Shown: one piece after another, positions 46,445 through 56,060 of the stretch
Layout of the letters: every line of letters starts with the position of its first letter
Position numbering within the stretch: the stretch's first letter is position 1
Notes under the pieces: model-generated
What the model was told of the DNA's origin: nothing
What the model saw: only the letters and a program-made list of their open reading frames with translations
Database searches by the model: none
Program-made: the position numbers and the translations under genes
Assembly (NCBI GenBank): GCA_019752335.1
Contig: JAIEMJ010000001.1
Location: 186,001 to 250,000 of the forward strand
Origin: Bryobacteraceae bacterium
GTDB lineage: Bacteria; Acidobacteriota; Terriglobia; Bryobacterales; Bryobacteraceae
Reading direction: 5' to 3'
DNA length: 64,000 bases

Positions 46445-46687
46445 CTACTCCATGTCCATTTCGCGCTCAGCGATCAACTCTTCCACCAGGTTCCGATTCT
46501 TTAGCTGCCGACCCAATTCCTGGGCGCGCGCCAAAAGCTGCTTGACGGTGGGCTTTACTTCGATGATCATCGTGCCCGGCTTCTCGCCCCGGCTCCACTC
46601 GAACTTATTGCCCGGCTCCAAGCCCATCTCGCGAACCATGTCGGCCGGAACGGTTACTTGATTCTTCCCAGTCAAGGTGCTTACCAT
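46445..46687 (-). CDS. AbrB/MazE-type antitoxin
   Basis: 80 residues. The swapped-hairpin DNA-binding domain is clear: LTGKNQVTVPADMVREMGLEPGNKFEW. The charged C-terminal helix (NRNLVEELIAEREMD) would clamp the VapC toxin. Such pairs repress their own promoter. It overlaps no gene and is followed by the toxin within 1 nt. The first 70 nt upstream hold the divergent start of the TldD-like gene. Confidence 0.88.
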   Translation of the reverse strand: MVSTLTGKNQVTVPADMVREMGLEPGNKFEWSRGEKPGTMIIEVKPTVKQLLARAQELGRQLKNRNLVEELIAEREMDME

Positions 46688-46759
46688 GCCCTTGATTGTA
46701 CCGCGTTCAAGGCGTCGGCGGAAGATGTCGTTTTGCCAGCGTCATGGTATTCTGAGGCC

Positions 46760-48445
46760 GTGCGCACCCCCTTTTCCGCGCTGGCTCGGCTAGTCGCTCC
46801 TTTACTTTTGCTCCAATCCGCGCCCGCTCAGGCGCCGCTTGTGGAAATTCTGTCCAGCGAATTGGAACGGAACTTCGCGGCCCTCAAAGCGAAGGCGGAT
46901 CCGCCACCCTACTTCCTCGCCTACGCCGTTACCGAGCAAGAGGTGGAGAGCGTCTCCGCCAGCCTGGGATCCTTGAATTCGCGCAACCGCAGCCAACGGC
47001 GCAATCTCGACATCACCATGCGCGTGGGCTCTCCCCAACTCGACAACTACCGCCGAGTCCGCGGCGACCTGCCGCAGTTCACCGCCGGCGCCCCCATTAC
47101 CATCGACGACTCCCCGGATGCCATCAAGCGGCGCCTGTGGAGTGAGACGGATCGCGTCTATCGTCTGGCTTCACAACGCCTGCTAAACGTCAAGACCAAC
47201 CAGCAGGTGCAGGTGGAAACCAAGGACGATGCCGGCGACTTCAGCACCGCGGAGAAAGTGGTCGCCGTTTCCGCCGTGCCGCCGCTCAAATTTAAGGCCG
47301 AGGAATGGCAAACCAAGCTGCGCAAATGGTCCGCCGACTTCGGCGCGAAGCCCGGCATCCTGTCCGCCTCCATCACGGTGGTGGCGCAGCGCGAAACCAA
47401 AACCTTCGTCAACAGCGAGGGCACCAGGCTGCAACATGGCCGTACCTTTGCCCGTTTGATCTTCGGCGCCCAGGCCAAGGCGGCCGACGGCATGGACCTG
47501 GCGACCAGCGAGATTTTGGACGCCGAAGATGCAAGCCGTTTGCCTGACGAAAAGACGGTGAAAGCTGCCATGGCGAAGGTGGAGCGCGACCTGGTGAACC
47601 TGCTGGCGGCGCCCGTTGTCGAGCCGTTTGTCGGCCCGGCGATTCTCTCGGGCCGCGCCTCCGGCGTTTTCTTTCACGAAATCTTCGGCCATCGCATTGA
47701 GGGCCACCGCCAGAAGGACGAAAGCGATGGACAGACGTTCGCGAAGAGTGTCGGCACGAAGATTCTGCCGGAGTTTTTGTCCGTCACCTTCGACGCCACC
47801 AAGCGCTCGTTGGACGGGACGGACTTGAATGGCTGGTATGAATACGACGACGAGGGCGTGAAAGCGCGCCCGGTGAGCATTGTTGACAAGGGCATTCTGC
47901 GGGGATTCCTGCTTTCCCGTTCCCCCCTTACTGGTTTTCCCGGTTCCAATGGCCACGGGCGCCGCCAAGCCGGCAGAGAGATCGTTCCGCGCCAGTCGAA
48001 CTTGATCGTGCAGTCCGCCAATCAGGTGAAGACCAGTGAACTACGCGCTCTGTTGCTGGCCGAATTGAAGAAGCAGAATAAGCCCTACGGCTTGTATTTC
48101 GAGAAGGTGGATTCGGGCTACACCACTACGGGAAGGCGAGGGTTGCAGGCCTTCACCGTGGTGCCGCAAATCGTGTACCGGGTTTACGCCGACGGCCGTC
48201 CGGATGAGCTAGTCCGAGGGGCGGACATTGTCGGGACTCCTCTAACGGCCTTCGCCAAGATTGCGGCGACCTCCGACAAGAACGAAATCTTCAATGGCGT
48301 CTGTGGTGCCGAGAGCGGCAGTGTCCCCGTGTCAGCCACGTCTCCCGCCATCTTCGTCAGCGAAGTGGAGATTCAGAAGAAAGAACGTTCCCAGGACCGG
48401 CCGCCGATCCTACCGCCACCGACCGTGTCGCAGGGAGGGTTCTAA
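46760..48445 (+). CDS. TldD-like metalloprotease with signal peptide
   Basis: 561 residues from a GTG at 46760 preceded by GAGG; it begins MRTPFSALARLVAPLLLLQSAPAQA, a convincing signal peptide with an AQA cleavage site. The zinc motif HExxxH is H306-E-I-F-G-H311 followed by RIEGH, the TldD form. The C-terminal domain carries YTTTGRRGLQAFTVVPQIVYRVY, conserved in TldD/TldE. In E. coli TldD-TldE is a cytoplasmic heterodimer that degrades unfolded peptides such as CcdA and processes microcin. This copy appears exported, unlike the well-studied members. It is followed 1 nt later by its TldE-like partner. Confidence 0.85.
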   Translation: MRTPFSALARLVAPLLLLQSAPAQAPLVEILSSELERNFAALKAKADPPPYFLAYAVTEQEVESVSASLGSLNSRNRSQRRNLDITMRVGSPQLDNYRRVRGDLPQFTAGAPITIDDSPDAIKRRLWSETDRVYRLASQRLLNVKTNQQVQVETKDDAGDFSTAEKVVAVSAVPPLKFKAEEWQTKLRKWSADFGAKPGILSASITVVAQRETKTFVNSEGTRLQHGRTFARLIFGAQAKAADGMDLATSEILDAEDASRLPDEKTVKAAMAKVERDLVNLLAAPVVEPFVGPAILSGRASGVFFHEIFGHRIEGHRQKDESDGQTFAKSVGTKILPEFLSVTFDATKRSLDGTDLNGWYEYDDEGVKARPVSIVDKGILRGFLLSRSPLTGFPGSNGHGRRQAGREIVPRQSNLIVQSANQVKTSELRALLLAELKKQNKPYGLYFEKVDSGYTTTGRRGLQAFTVVPQIVYRVYADGRPDELVRGADIVGTPLTAFAKIAATSDKNEIFNGVCGAESGSVPVSATSPAIFVSEVEIQKKERSQDRPPILPPPTVSQGGF

Positions 48446-48446
48446 C

Positions 48447-50195
48447 GTGAAGCCACTAGTTTATTGCTTACTCGCCGGGAGCTTGGCGGCGCAAAGTACG
48501 GATCCGATTCTAAAGGTGCTGACTCAGGAAATGGAGCGCTCGCGTGGTCTGCGCATCGCCGGCGGCGCCGATGTGCCTTACTTCTTCGAGTACAGCGTCG
48601 ACGACGTACGATCCTACGTCGTAAACGCCACACTGGGCGGCCTGATCGACGAGACGCGCAATCGGGCCCGCGTGCCGCAGGTCCGTGTCCGCGTGGGCGA
48701 TTACGCCTTCGATAACTCGAACTTCGCGCTCTCTGACGCGAATTTCTCGGCCCGCTATGACACCGGCTTATTGGCCCAGGACGACAATCCCCTAGCCTTG
48801 CGCCAGCAGCTTTGGCTCGCCACGGACCGCGCGTTCAAGAATGCCCTGGAAAGTATCGGGCGTAAGCGCTCCGCCATGCGCAGCGTCACCGCGGCCCCTG
48901 ATCCTCTGCCGGACTTCTGGAAGGCTGAGCCGGTGAAGTTAGTCGTGAACACGACGTCGGCGGCGCTCGATGAAGCGGCTTGGAAGAAGCGAGTGCTCGC
49001 CGCCTCGGCCCGTTTCAAGGCCTTTCCCGCGGTACTCAATTCATCGGTGGAGTTAGAAAGCCTGGTGAATACTTCTTACCTGGTGAATTCGGAAGGTTCT
49101 GAAATTAAGTACCCCGACAATATTCACTACATTCGTGTCCGCGCCAGTGGGATGGCGGCGGACGGCTCCACCGTGCGTAGCCACGAAGTGTTCCATGCCG
49201 TGGATGTACAACGGCTGCCCAGCGAAGCGGACCTGAACAAGGCGGTGGACGAAATCGGCCGGCAAGTAACGGCCTTGGCCACGGCGCCCGTCGGCGATGC
49301 CTATGCGGGGCCAATTCTTTTTGAGGGCCCCGCTGGCGCCCAATTGATCGCCGAGTTGCTGGGCTCTCAACTCAGCCTGCCGCGGCGGCCCATCATGAAC
49401 GCGGGGCAGGGAAATCGCTTCACCGCTTCTGACCTCGAAGGCCGGCTCGGTTCCCGCATTCTGCCGTCAGCCTTTACCTTGGTCGACGATCCCACGCAGA
49501 ACGAATTCCGCGGCCGCCCGCTCATCGGTTCCTATCCCGTCGACGGCGAGGCCATTGTTCCGAAACCGGTTACCGTCATCGAGAACGGCGTCTTTAAGAC
49601 GCCGCTCCTCTCCCGGCAGCCGATCGCTGGCTTCACTGCATCGAACGGCCGTGGCCGCTTGCCCGGCAGTTACGGCCATCGCTTCGCGACGTTGAGTAAC
49701 CTGTTCGTGAAATCCACCGAAGCGGTAAGCGACGCTGACCTGAAAAAGCGACTATTGGAGCTAGTGAAACAGCGCAGTAAGCCGTTTGGCATTTTAGTGA
49801 AACAGATGGACTATCCGTCCTCCGCCGGCGGCGACGAGTTACGGCGGCTGGCGGCAAGCCTCGGCAATAACTCCAGTGGTACGGTCCTGAGTTCGCCGCT
49901 ACTCGTTTACCGGATTTATCCCGATGGCAAGGAAGAGCTGATGCGCGGAGTTCGTTTCCGGGGCTTGAATCTGCGGTCGCTGAAGGACATTCTCTCGGCC
50001 TCCACCGAGTTACACCAGTTCGACTTCATCGGCAACCGCGGACCTTTCGCCCTGATGGGTGTCGGCGGCTACATTTTCCCGGCTAGCGTCGTCGCGCCGT
50101 CGTTGTTGTTTGACGATCTCGAAATCGAGAAGCCGACGATCGAAGTGCCGCCGCCTCCTACCGTCCCGCCGCCGCCACTCAGCACCACCAATTAA
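48447..50195 (+). CDS. TldE/PmbA-like partner with signal peptide, no zinc motif
   Basis: 582 residues from a GTG at 48447, 1 nt after the TldD-like stop. Leader: MKPLVYCLLAGSLAAQS. It is homologous in layout to the preceding protein (ADVPYFFEYSVDDV, then GPAGAQLIAELLGSQL where the HExxxH would be). The metal motif is absent, as in TldE/PmbA, the non-catalytic subunit of the heterodimer. The C-terminal PPPPTVPPPP tail is a proline-rich linker of unknown role; the TldD-like neighbour ends in a similar PPPTVSQGGF. Heterodimerisation is inferred from the pairing. Confidence 0.8.
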   Translation: MKPLVYCLLAGSLAAQSTDPILKVLTQEMERSRGLRIAGGADVPYFFEYSVDDVRSYVVNATLGGLIDETRNRARVPQVRVRVGDYAFDNSNFALSDANFSARYDTGLLAQDDNPLALRQQLWLATDRAFKNALESIGRKRSAMRSVTAAPDPLPDFWKAEPVKLVVNTTSAALDEAAWKKRVLAASARFKAFPAVLNSSVELESLVNTSYLVNSEGSEIKYPDNIHYIRVRASGMAADGSTVRSHEVFHAVDVQRLPSEADLNKAVDEIGRQVTALATAPVGDAYAGPILFEGPAGAQLIAELLGSQLSLPRRPIMNAGQGNRFTASDLEGRLGSRILPSAFTLVDDPTQNEFRGRPLIGSYPVDGEAIVPKPVTVIENGVFKTPLLSRQPIAGFTASNGRGRLPGSYGHRFATLSNLFVKSTEAVSDADLKKRLLELVKQRSKPFGILVKQMDYPSSAGGDELRRLAASLGNNSSGTVLSSPLLVYRIYPDGKEELMRGVRFRGLNLRSLKDILSASTELHQFDFIGNRGPFALMGVGGYIFPASVVAPSLLFDDLEIEKPTIEVPPPPTVPPPPLSTTN

Positions 50196-50201
50196 CTTAC
50201 C

Positions 50202-52538
50202 TTGAGCATCATTAGCCGCGCCGTTTTTCGCGAGATTGCCACCAGCGCCCTGCTGGGTACGATGCTGTTTACCTTTATTCTCTTTCTACGCAACCTGGGT
50301 AAGCTCGCCGAGCAGTTAGTTCGCGGTTCGGCCTCGCCGGAGACGGTGGGCTATCTATCGGGCCTGGTCTTTGTTCCGACGCTTACCTTCGCCGTGCCGG
50401 TGGGCGTCCTGGTGGGCATCCTGATCGGCCTCAGCCGGCAATCGAGCGACAACGAGATCATTGCCCTGCGCGCCTCCGGCGTTCCCGCGCGACGGTTGAT
50501 GTGGCCCGTGATGACCTTTGCCTTTCTGGGCTTCCTGGTCGCCGGGGCCGCCAGTTTATGGCTGACTCCCTGGTCCATTCGCGAGACCGGCCGCATCTTG
50601 AATGAACTTGCGGCCGTCCAACTTACCGCGGAGATTCAGGAACGCGTTTTCGATGAGCAGTTTCCGAATCTGATTCTCTACGTCGGTGGCGTCGACCCTG
50701 GCCCGGTGGTCCGCTGGCGTAATGTCTTTATGGCCGATACCACCCCGGCCGAGCAGCGCCCCGGAGGCATCCGGCAGGAAGCGCTGGGCCCGCGCGTTAC
50801 CTTCGCCGAAGAAGCCATCGCCGTCGCGGACCCCAAGAGCAACCGCATCCAGCTCTCCCTCCGCAACGCCCGGTCGCATGAATTGGGGAAAGAACCGACG
50901 GATGACTTCAACTCCGCCTTCCCTAGCGGCGATCAGGCGCTCGAAGCAAAGAAGCCCGCCGAGCGCGTCGTGCGTCCGTACCCCGAGATGGACTCGCTGC
51001 CCCTGGCTCGCCTCTCTTATGGCAAGGGGCAACGCAATATTGATGCATTGATTGAATTACACCAGCGCCTGGCCTTGCCCCTGGCTTGTTTCCTGCTGGC
51101 CATGGTAGGCTTGCCGCTCGGCATTTCGCAACGCAAAGCGGGGAAGAGCGTCTCGTTCGTTCTTACGGTACTGCTCGCTTTCTTCTATTACATGGGCTTT
51201 ATCAGCCTGGTGAGTCTCGCGCGGCAGGGCAAACTGCCGGTGGAGTTCGCCGTCTGGCTGCCCAACGCGCTATTTGGTCTAGCGGGCATGATCTTGCTGC
51301 TGCGCCTGGAGCGGCCCGGCGACTTCGACCTGGTCGGCCTCATCTCCGGCCGGGTACGGGAGACGTTTTCCTCGCTGGCCCAGCGCTTCGAGAGCCGCTC
51401 CGAGCGCGGCGCTCCCAAACAAGCGCGCCGTTGGGCGATCCTGCCCCAGATTATCGATACTTACGTGCTGAGTACGTTTCTCTTTTACTTCGCGCTTTTG
51501 CTACTCACGTGCGTGCTGCTAACGGAGGTCTTCACGTTCTTCGAGTTACTCGGTGACATTGTCAAAAACAATATCGCCATGACGCGCGTGCTCACTTATC
51601 TCTATTTCCTGATTCCGAAATTCATCTACGATTTCACGCCCGTCAGCGTCCTGGTGGCGGTGCTGGTCACGTTCGGCGTATTGAGCAAGAGCAACGAGGT
51701 TACCGCCTTTAAGGCCTGCGGTGTCAGTCTCTATCGCCTGATGGCGCCCGTACTCGCTGCCAGCGCCGTCTTGAGTGGAGCCCTGTTCGCTTTCGACTAT
51801 TACTATGTCCCGGACGCCAATCGCAAACAGGATGCGATTCGCAACGAAATTAAAGGCAACGCTCCGCAAAGTTTCCTGCGGCCGGACCGCAAATACATTT
51901 ATGGCCAAGGCTCCCGCATTTACTATTACCGCTACTTCGAGCCCGCTGACAGCGTCATGCTCGACGTCAACGTCTACGAGATCGATCCCAAGCGCTTTCG
52001 CCTGCAAGAAGTGATCAGCGCGGAGCGGGCGCGTTGGGAGCCCTCTATCAAAACCTGGGTCTTTCAGAATGGCTACCGCCGGATCTTCGATGGCGTCCGC
52101 GTGGCGAACTTCAACGACTTTCGCGGCGGGTCGGCCAGCTTCCCTCAGTTGAGTGAGCCGCCAAGTTACTTCCTGAAAGAAGTAAAGCTCTCCAGCCAGA
52201 TGAACTTCCACGAGTTGCGGAAATACATGGGCGAACTACAACAGAGTGGTTTCGATACCACGCGCCTCCAGGTGCAGTATCACAACAAATTCTCCGTCCC
52301 GCTCTTCGCGCTGATCATGGCGCTGCTGGCCGCGCCGTTCGGCTTCCTCGCTGGCAACCGCGGCGCGATGACCGGCATCGGCGTTAGCCTGGGCATCGGC
52401 ATCGCCTACCTCACGTTGAACAAGCTCTTCGAGCAGATCGGCAACTTGAATCAGCTCCCCGCCCAAATTGCCGCCTGGTCACCCGACGTGATCTTCTCGT
52501 TGGCCGGCCTGTACCTCATCGCTCGGGTGCGAACCTGA
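50202..52538 (+). CDS. LptF-LptG fusion, LPS export permease
   Basis: 778 residues, about twice the usual 360-400 of a single LptF or LptG. Two YjgP/YjgQ units are visible in tandem. Unit 1 spans ~1-395: SRAVFREIATSALLGTMLFTF, then LALPLACFLLAMVGLPLGIS. Unit 2 spans ~420-778: IDTYVLSTFLFYFALLLLTC, SKSNEVTAFKACGVSLYRL, a periplasmic beta-jellyroll, and FSVPLFALIMALLAAPFGFLAG. LptF and LptG, with LptB, extract LPS from the inner membrane. The start is a TTG without a clear ribosome site, chosen because it precedes TM1. It sits 6 nt downstream of the TldE-like gene. Confidence 0.9.
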   Translation: MSIISRAVFREIATSALLGTMLFTFILFLRNLGKLAEQLVRGSASPETVGYLSGLVFVPTLTFAVPVGVLVGILIGLSRQSSDNEIIALRASGVPARRLMWPVMTFAFLGFLVAGAASLWLTPWSIRETGRILNELAAVQLTAEIQERVFDEQFPNLILYVGGVDPGPVVRWRNVFMADTTPAEQRPGGIRQEALGPRVTFAEEAIAVADPKSNRIQLSLRNARSHELGKEPTDDFNSAFPSGDQALEAKKPAERVVRPYPEMDSLPLARLSYGKGQRNIDALIELHQRLALPLACFLLAMVGLPLGISQRKAGKSVSFVLTVLLAFFYYMGFISLVSLARQGKLPVEFAVWLPNALFGLAGMILLLRLERPGDFDLVGLISGRVRETFSSLAQRFESRSERGAPKQARRWAILPQIIDTYVLSTFLFYFALLLLTCVLLTEVFTFFELLGDIVKNNIAMTRVLTYLYFLIPKFIYDFTPVSVLVAVLVTFGVLSKSNEVTAFKACGVSLYRLMAPVLAASAVLSGALFAFDYYYVPDANRKQDAIRNEIKGNAPQSFLRPDRKYIYGQGSRIYYYRYFEPADSVMLDVNVYEIDPKRFRLQEVISAERARWEPSIKTWVFQNGYRRIFDGVRVANFNDFRGGSASFPQLSEPPSYFLKEVKLSSQMNFHELRKYMGELQQSGFDTTRLQVQYHNKFSVPLFALIMALLAAPFGFLAGNRGAMTGIGVSLGIGIAYLTLNKLFEQIGNLNQLPAQIAAWSPDVIFSLAGLYLIARVRT

Positions 52539-52539
52539 T

Positions 52540-52569
52540 TTGACGCGCACCCTACAATAAGCATAGAAT
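52540..52569 (+). promoter_or_regulatory. Putative sigma-70 promoter of TonB receptor 2
   Basis: TTGACG (52540-52545), 18-nt spacer, TAGAAT (52564-52569), 33 nt before the ATG at 52602. Each box matches 5 of 6 consensus bases. An AGGGAAAG ribosome site lies between the inferred start and the ATG. It starts just after the lptFG stop. Confidence 0.6.
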
Positions 52570-52601
52570 CTCCCCAGTAGATCAGGGAAAGTTAATTTCA
52601 A

Positions 52602-55600
52602 ATGAAAAACGCATTGTGGGTCTTCTTTCTGGTTAGTTGTCTCTCCGCGCAGAACGAGCGCGGATCCATCACGGGCATCGTCACGGACCCAACGGGGGCC
52701 GCTGTGCCCGGGGCCATCGTCACGGTGACGAATCGTGATACCAATGTCGCGAACAAGAGTACGGCTACCGCGACAGGCGAGTACAGCGTCCCCAATCTCA
52801 GTCCGGGCACCTACCGGATTGAGGTGAGTTCCACGGGCTTCAAACGCTATTTGCAGCAGAATGCCGTGGTGACCGCGTCGTCCACCGTGCGTATCGACGC
52901 CGTGTTGCAACTGGGCCAGGTAACGGATCAGATCGAAGTAACGGCGGCGGCGAGCGTCCTGCAGACCGACAGTTCGCGGGTGTCGACCTCCGTGCAGAAT
53001 AAGCTAGTGGACGAACTGCCGTTGGTGGTGGGTGGCGCCATGCGGAGTCCGTTTAACCTGGTGTCCGTCGCCGCGGAGGCCCGTGGCCAGGGTCAGCAAC
53101 TATCCATCGGCGGCGGCCAGGCCGCGCAGTGGGACGCCACGCTTGATGGCCATTCCGTCGGCACGAATCGCTCGGGAGATACGGCCGAGGCGGCCCTCAA
53201 TACACCTTCGGTGGAAGCGCTCACCGAGTTCAGCGTCGACACCAATGGCTTCAAAGCCGAGTACGGCCAGGCCGGTGGCGGCGTGATGACGTTTGCCTCT
53301 AAGTCCGGCACGAACTCCCTGCACGGATCCGTCTACAACTTCCTGCGCAACGACAAATTGGATGCGCGCGGTTTCTTCGCGCAGACGCGGTCGATCTACC
53401 GGCAGAACGACTTTGGCTTTTCTGCTTCCGGCCCGGTCGTGATTCCCAAACTCTACAATGGCCGCAATAAGAGCTTTTGGTTTGTCTCCTACGAAGGCTT
53501 CCGGAATCGCGTTGGCGCGAATGCAACCATTCTGAGTGTGCCGGCGCCGGAGATGTACGCCGGCGACTTCCGCAATTGGGTGGACGCGAACAATCGTTTG
53601 TTGCCGGTCTACGATCCGGCGACGACGCGTACCAGTGGTAGTAGTTCGGTGCGCGACATTTTCCCTAACAACCAGATTCCCGTCAGCCGGTTCTCCTCCA
53701 CCGCCAATGCCATCGCCTCCTTTGGCAAAGGGGTGGTTCCGAATCGCGGCTTTGCCCCAGGCACCAGTAACTACGTCCGTAATAACTACATCGTCACCGG
53801 TGGCACGAACGTCACTCCCACCGACAAGTGGAGCATCAAAGGTGACCAGGTACTCGGCAACAATCACCGGGTGAGCTTTCTCTGGAATCAGACCACCTTC
53901 TTCAACAAGCCCGGTCCCGGTGGCCCTCCTGGTCTCCCTGGCACCATTTACAATGGCCAGATTCAGGATTGGGATACCAGCGCGATTCGTCTTGTCCACG
54001 ATTGGACGATCTCCTCCCGCATGGTGAATCATCTTTCGTTTACGCGGAACACTTTCATCAAGAACTCCTATTCGCCGAACGTGGATCAGAACTGGAAGGA
54101 TAAAGTCTGCATCAAGAATGCTGTCGACTGTAACCAGAATTTCCCTACCATTAACTTCGACGGCTTGACGGCTTGGGGCGGGGCTTCCTACAACGGCACG
54201 AATCAACCGGGCTGGGGCTTGAAGAATGACTTGAGCTACATTCGCGGTTCGCACACCATGAAGTTCGGCTTTCACCATCAGAATCAGAACGCCGATGGCT
54301 TCGGCCAGCAGGACATCGCCGGACGGGCGGATTTTAGCTTTCTGGGCACCAGCGTGCCCGGCGCGACAACTCAAACCAGCGGCAGTTCCTTCGCCTCATT
54401 CCTATTGGGCGATGCCTTCCTGGGCCGCACGGAAACCATTCGCGCCGTTACGCAGCGGTACCCCTACTTTGGCTTCTATGCCCAGGACGATTGGCGCGTG
54501 AACCGTAAATTGACGATTAACTTTGGTCTGCGCTACGACTTTACCCAGCCGCCGACCAATAAGAAAGACGAGTATTCTGACTTTAATCCTTCGCGTCCGA
54601 ACCCTGGCGCCGATGGACGCTTGGGCGCCCTGTGGTTTGCTGGATTCGGCCCAGGCCGTGAGAATCGCCGTAGCCTCGTCCCCGGCTGGTACGGTGGCTG
54701 GGGCCCTCGCCTCGGTATCGCCTACACTCCGGACCAGAAGACGACCTTCCGCGTCGCCTTTGGCCGCTCCTTCTCGCGCGTTACCGCGGTGCAGGGAAGT
54801 GGCCACTTCGCGGGCTTCATTGGCCAGTATGTCTTCAACAATACCTCGCAGGGAGTAACGCCGACCTTCAAGCTGGACCAGGGGCTACCTCCCTACACCC
54901 TGCCGCCGTCAATTGACCCCGCGTTCTCCAATCAGAACGATGTCGACTATTGGCAGGGCCAGGAAGCGACGCGCGCGCCGGAGAATCTCTTCTGGACCTT
55001 CAATATTCAGCGCCAGGTGGCGGCAAATACCGTCGTAGAGATCGGCTACAACGCCACCGTGGGTACCCACTTACAAACCGGTTTGCTCACGCTCAATCAA
55101 CTCAACACCGACGTCTATAAGGGGCTCGTCTCGCGCCTGGGCGTCACCCAGGCGCAATCGATTCTGCGTGGCGATATTCTGGCGCCGGCGGCCGTGGCGG
55201 CCGGCATCGCCGTTCCCTATCCAAGCTTTCTGAATCAACGCATCCGCACTGTGAACCAGGCGCTGCGTCCGTATCCGCAGTATCAGAACATCAACACCGA
55301 CGTGCAGAACGGCGATAAGAGCGGCCACTCCAGCTACCACGCCATGGTGATCAAAATGGATCGCCGCTTCTCGAAGGGACTTACCCTCAATTGGAACTAC
55401 GTCTTCTCGAAAATCCTGACGGACTCCGATACTTACTTCGCGAATTCCGTAGCCGCTATGGATCACTACAACCGGCGCCTGGAGAAATCCATCGGCGCTT
55501 TTGACCAAACGCACGCCTTCAAGTTCTCCACGCTGTACGAACTACCTTTCGGTAAGGGACAGCGCTGGCTCACCAGTGGTCCGTTGAACCATTTGCTGGG

Positions 55601-56060
55601 TGGTTGGCGTTTGGCGGCGATTCAGAGTTATAACAGCGGCAACCCGGTCGCTTTGACTCGGAATAACCCCTTGCCGATCTTCAACGAAATCAGCCGGCCG
55701 CTGGTGGATAGCTACGACAACTGGCGCGGACCGGTAGCCGGCAGTAAATTTGACCCTGCCGTCGACCGTTTCTTCAAGCCAGCCAGCGCGTTTCCGGCCC
55801 AGCCCAATGACTTTGGCAACGCCACGCGTTTCAATCCGAAGTTGCGTGGCTTCTGGGGCCAGAATGAAAACATCAGCTTGGCCAAAACCTTTCGGGTGAC
55901 CGAAAGCATCCGTGTGGATTTCCGCGCCGAAGCGTTCAACTTACTCAACCGCGTCATCTTCGGTACGGGCAACAACAACCTCAACTCGAACGCCTTCGGC
56001 CAGGTAACCGGCGCGAATACTCCCCGGCAGATGCAAGCGGGACTCAAGGTTTATTGGTAG
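52602..56060 (+). CDS. TonB-dependent receptor, Oar-like with carboxypeptidase-regulatory domain
   Basis: 1152 residues with a signal peptide (MKNALWVFFLVSCLSAQ). Domain order: CarboxypepD_reg (SITGIVTDPTGAAVPGAIV, ~22-105), plug (VDELPLVVGGAMRSPFNLV, ~130-260), then a large barrel with alternating aromatic strands, ending QAGLKVYW with C-terminal Trp for outer-membrane insertion. It resembles TonB receptor 1 in layout but not in plug sequence, so they probably take different ligands. The putative promoter at 52540-52569 serves it alone. Its 3' end overlaps the PQQ-dehydrogenase gene by 17 nt. Confidence 0.9.
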   Translation: MKNALWVFFLVSCLSAQNERGSITGIVTDPTGAAVPGAIVTVTNRDTNVANKSTATATGEYSVPNLSPGTYRIEVSSTGFKRYLQQNAVVTASSTVRIDAVLQLGQVTDQIEVTAAASVLQTDSSRVSTSVQNKLVDELPLVVGGAMRSPFNLVSVAAEARGQGQQLSIGGGQAAQWDATLDGHSVGTNRSGDTAEAALNTPSVEALTEFSVDTNGFKAEYGQAGGGVMTFASKSGTNSLHGSVYNFLRNDKLDARGFFAQTRSIYRQNDFGFSASGPVVIPKLYNGRNKSFWFVSYEGFRNRVGANATILSVPAPEMYAGDFRNWVDANNRLLPVYDPATTRTSGSSSVRDIFPNNQIPVSRFSSTANAIASFGKGVVPNRGFAPGTSNYVRNNYIVTGGTNVTPTDKWSIKGDQVLGNNHRVSFLWNQTTFFNKPGPGGPPGLPGTIYNGQIQDWDTSAIRLVHDWTISSRMVNHLSFTRNTFIKNSYSPNVDQNWKDKVCIKNAVDCNQNFPTINFDGLTAWGGASYNGTNQPGWGLKNDLSYIRGSHTMKFGFHHQNQNADGFGQQDIAGRADFSFLGTSVPGATTQTSGSSFASFLLGDAFLGRTETIRAVTQRYPYFGFYAQDDWRVNRKLTINFGLRYDFTQPPTNKKDEYSDFNPSRPNPGADGRLGALWFAGFGPGRENRRSLVPGWYGGWGPRLGIAYTPDQKTTFRVAFGRSFSRVTAVQGSGHFAGFIGQYVFNNTSQGVTPTFKLDQGLPPYTLPPSIDPAFSNQNDVDYWQGQEATRAPENLFWTFNIQRQVAANTVVEIGYNATVGTHLQTGLLTLNQLNTDVYKGLVSRLGVTQAQSILRGDILAPAAVAAGIAVPYPSFLNQRIRTVNQALRPYPQYQNINTDVQNGDKSGHSSYHAMVIKMDRRFSKGLTLNWNYVFSKILTDSDTYFANSVAAMDHYNRRLEKSIGAFDQTHAFKFSTLYELPFGKGQRWLTSGPLNHLLGGWRLAAIQSYNSGNPVALTRNNPLPIFNEISRPLVDSYDNWRGPVAGSKFDPAVDRFFKPASAFPAQPNDFGNATRFNPKLRGFWGQNENISLAKTFRVTESIRVDFRAEAFNLLNRVIFGTGNNNLNSNAFGQVTGANTPRQMQAGLKVYW

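Noticed and set aside
46658-46759. N-terminal extension of the TldD-like protein
   Set aside because: Overlaps the divergent AbrB start and lacks a signal peptide; the GTG at 46760 has both a ribosome site and signal.
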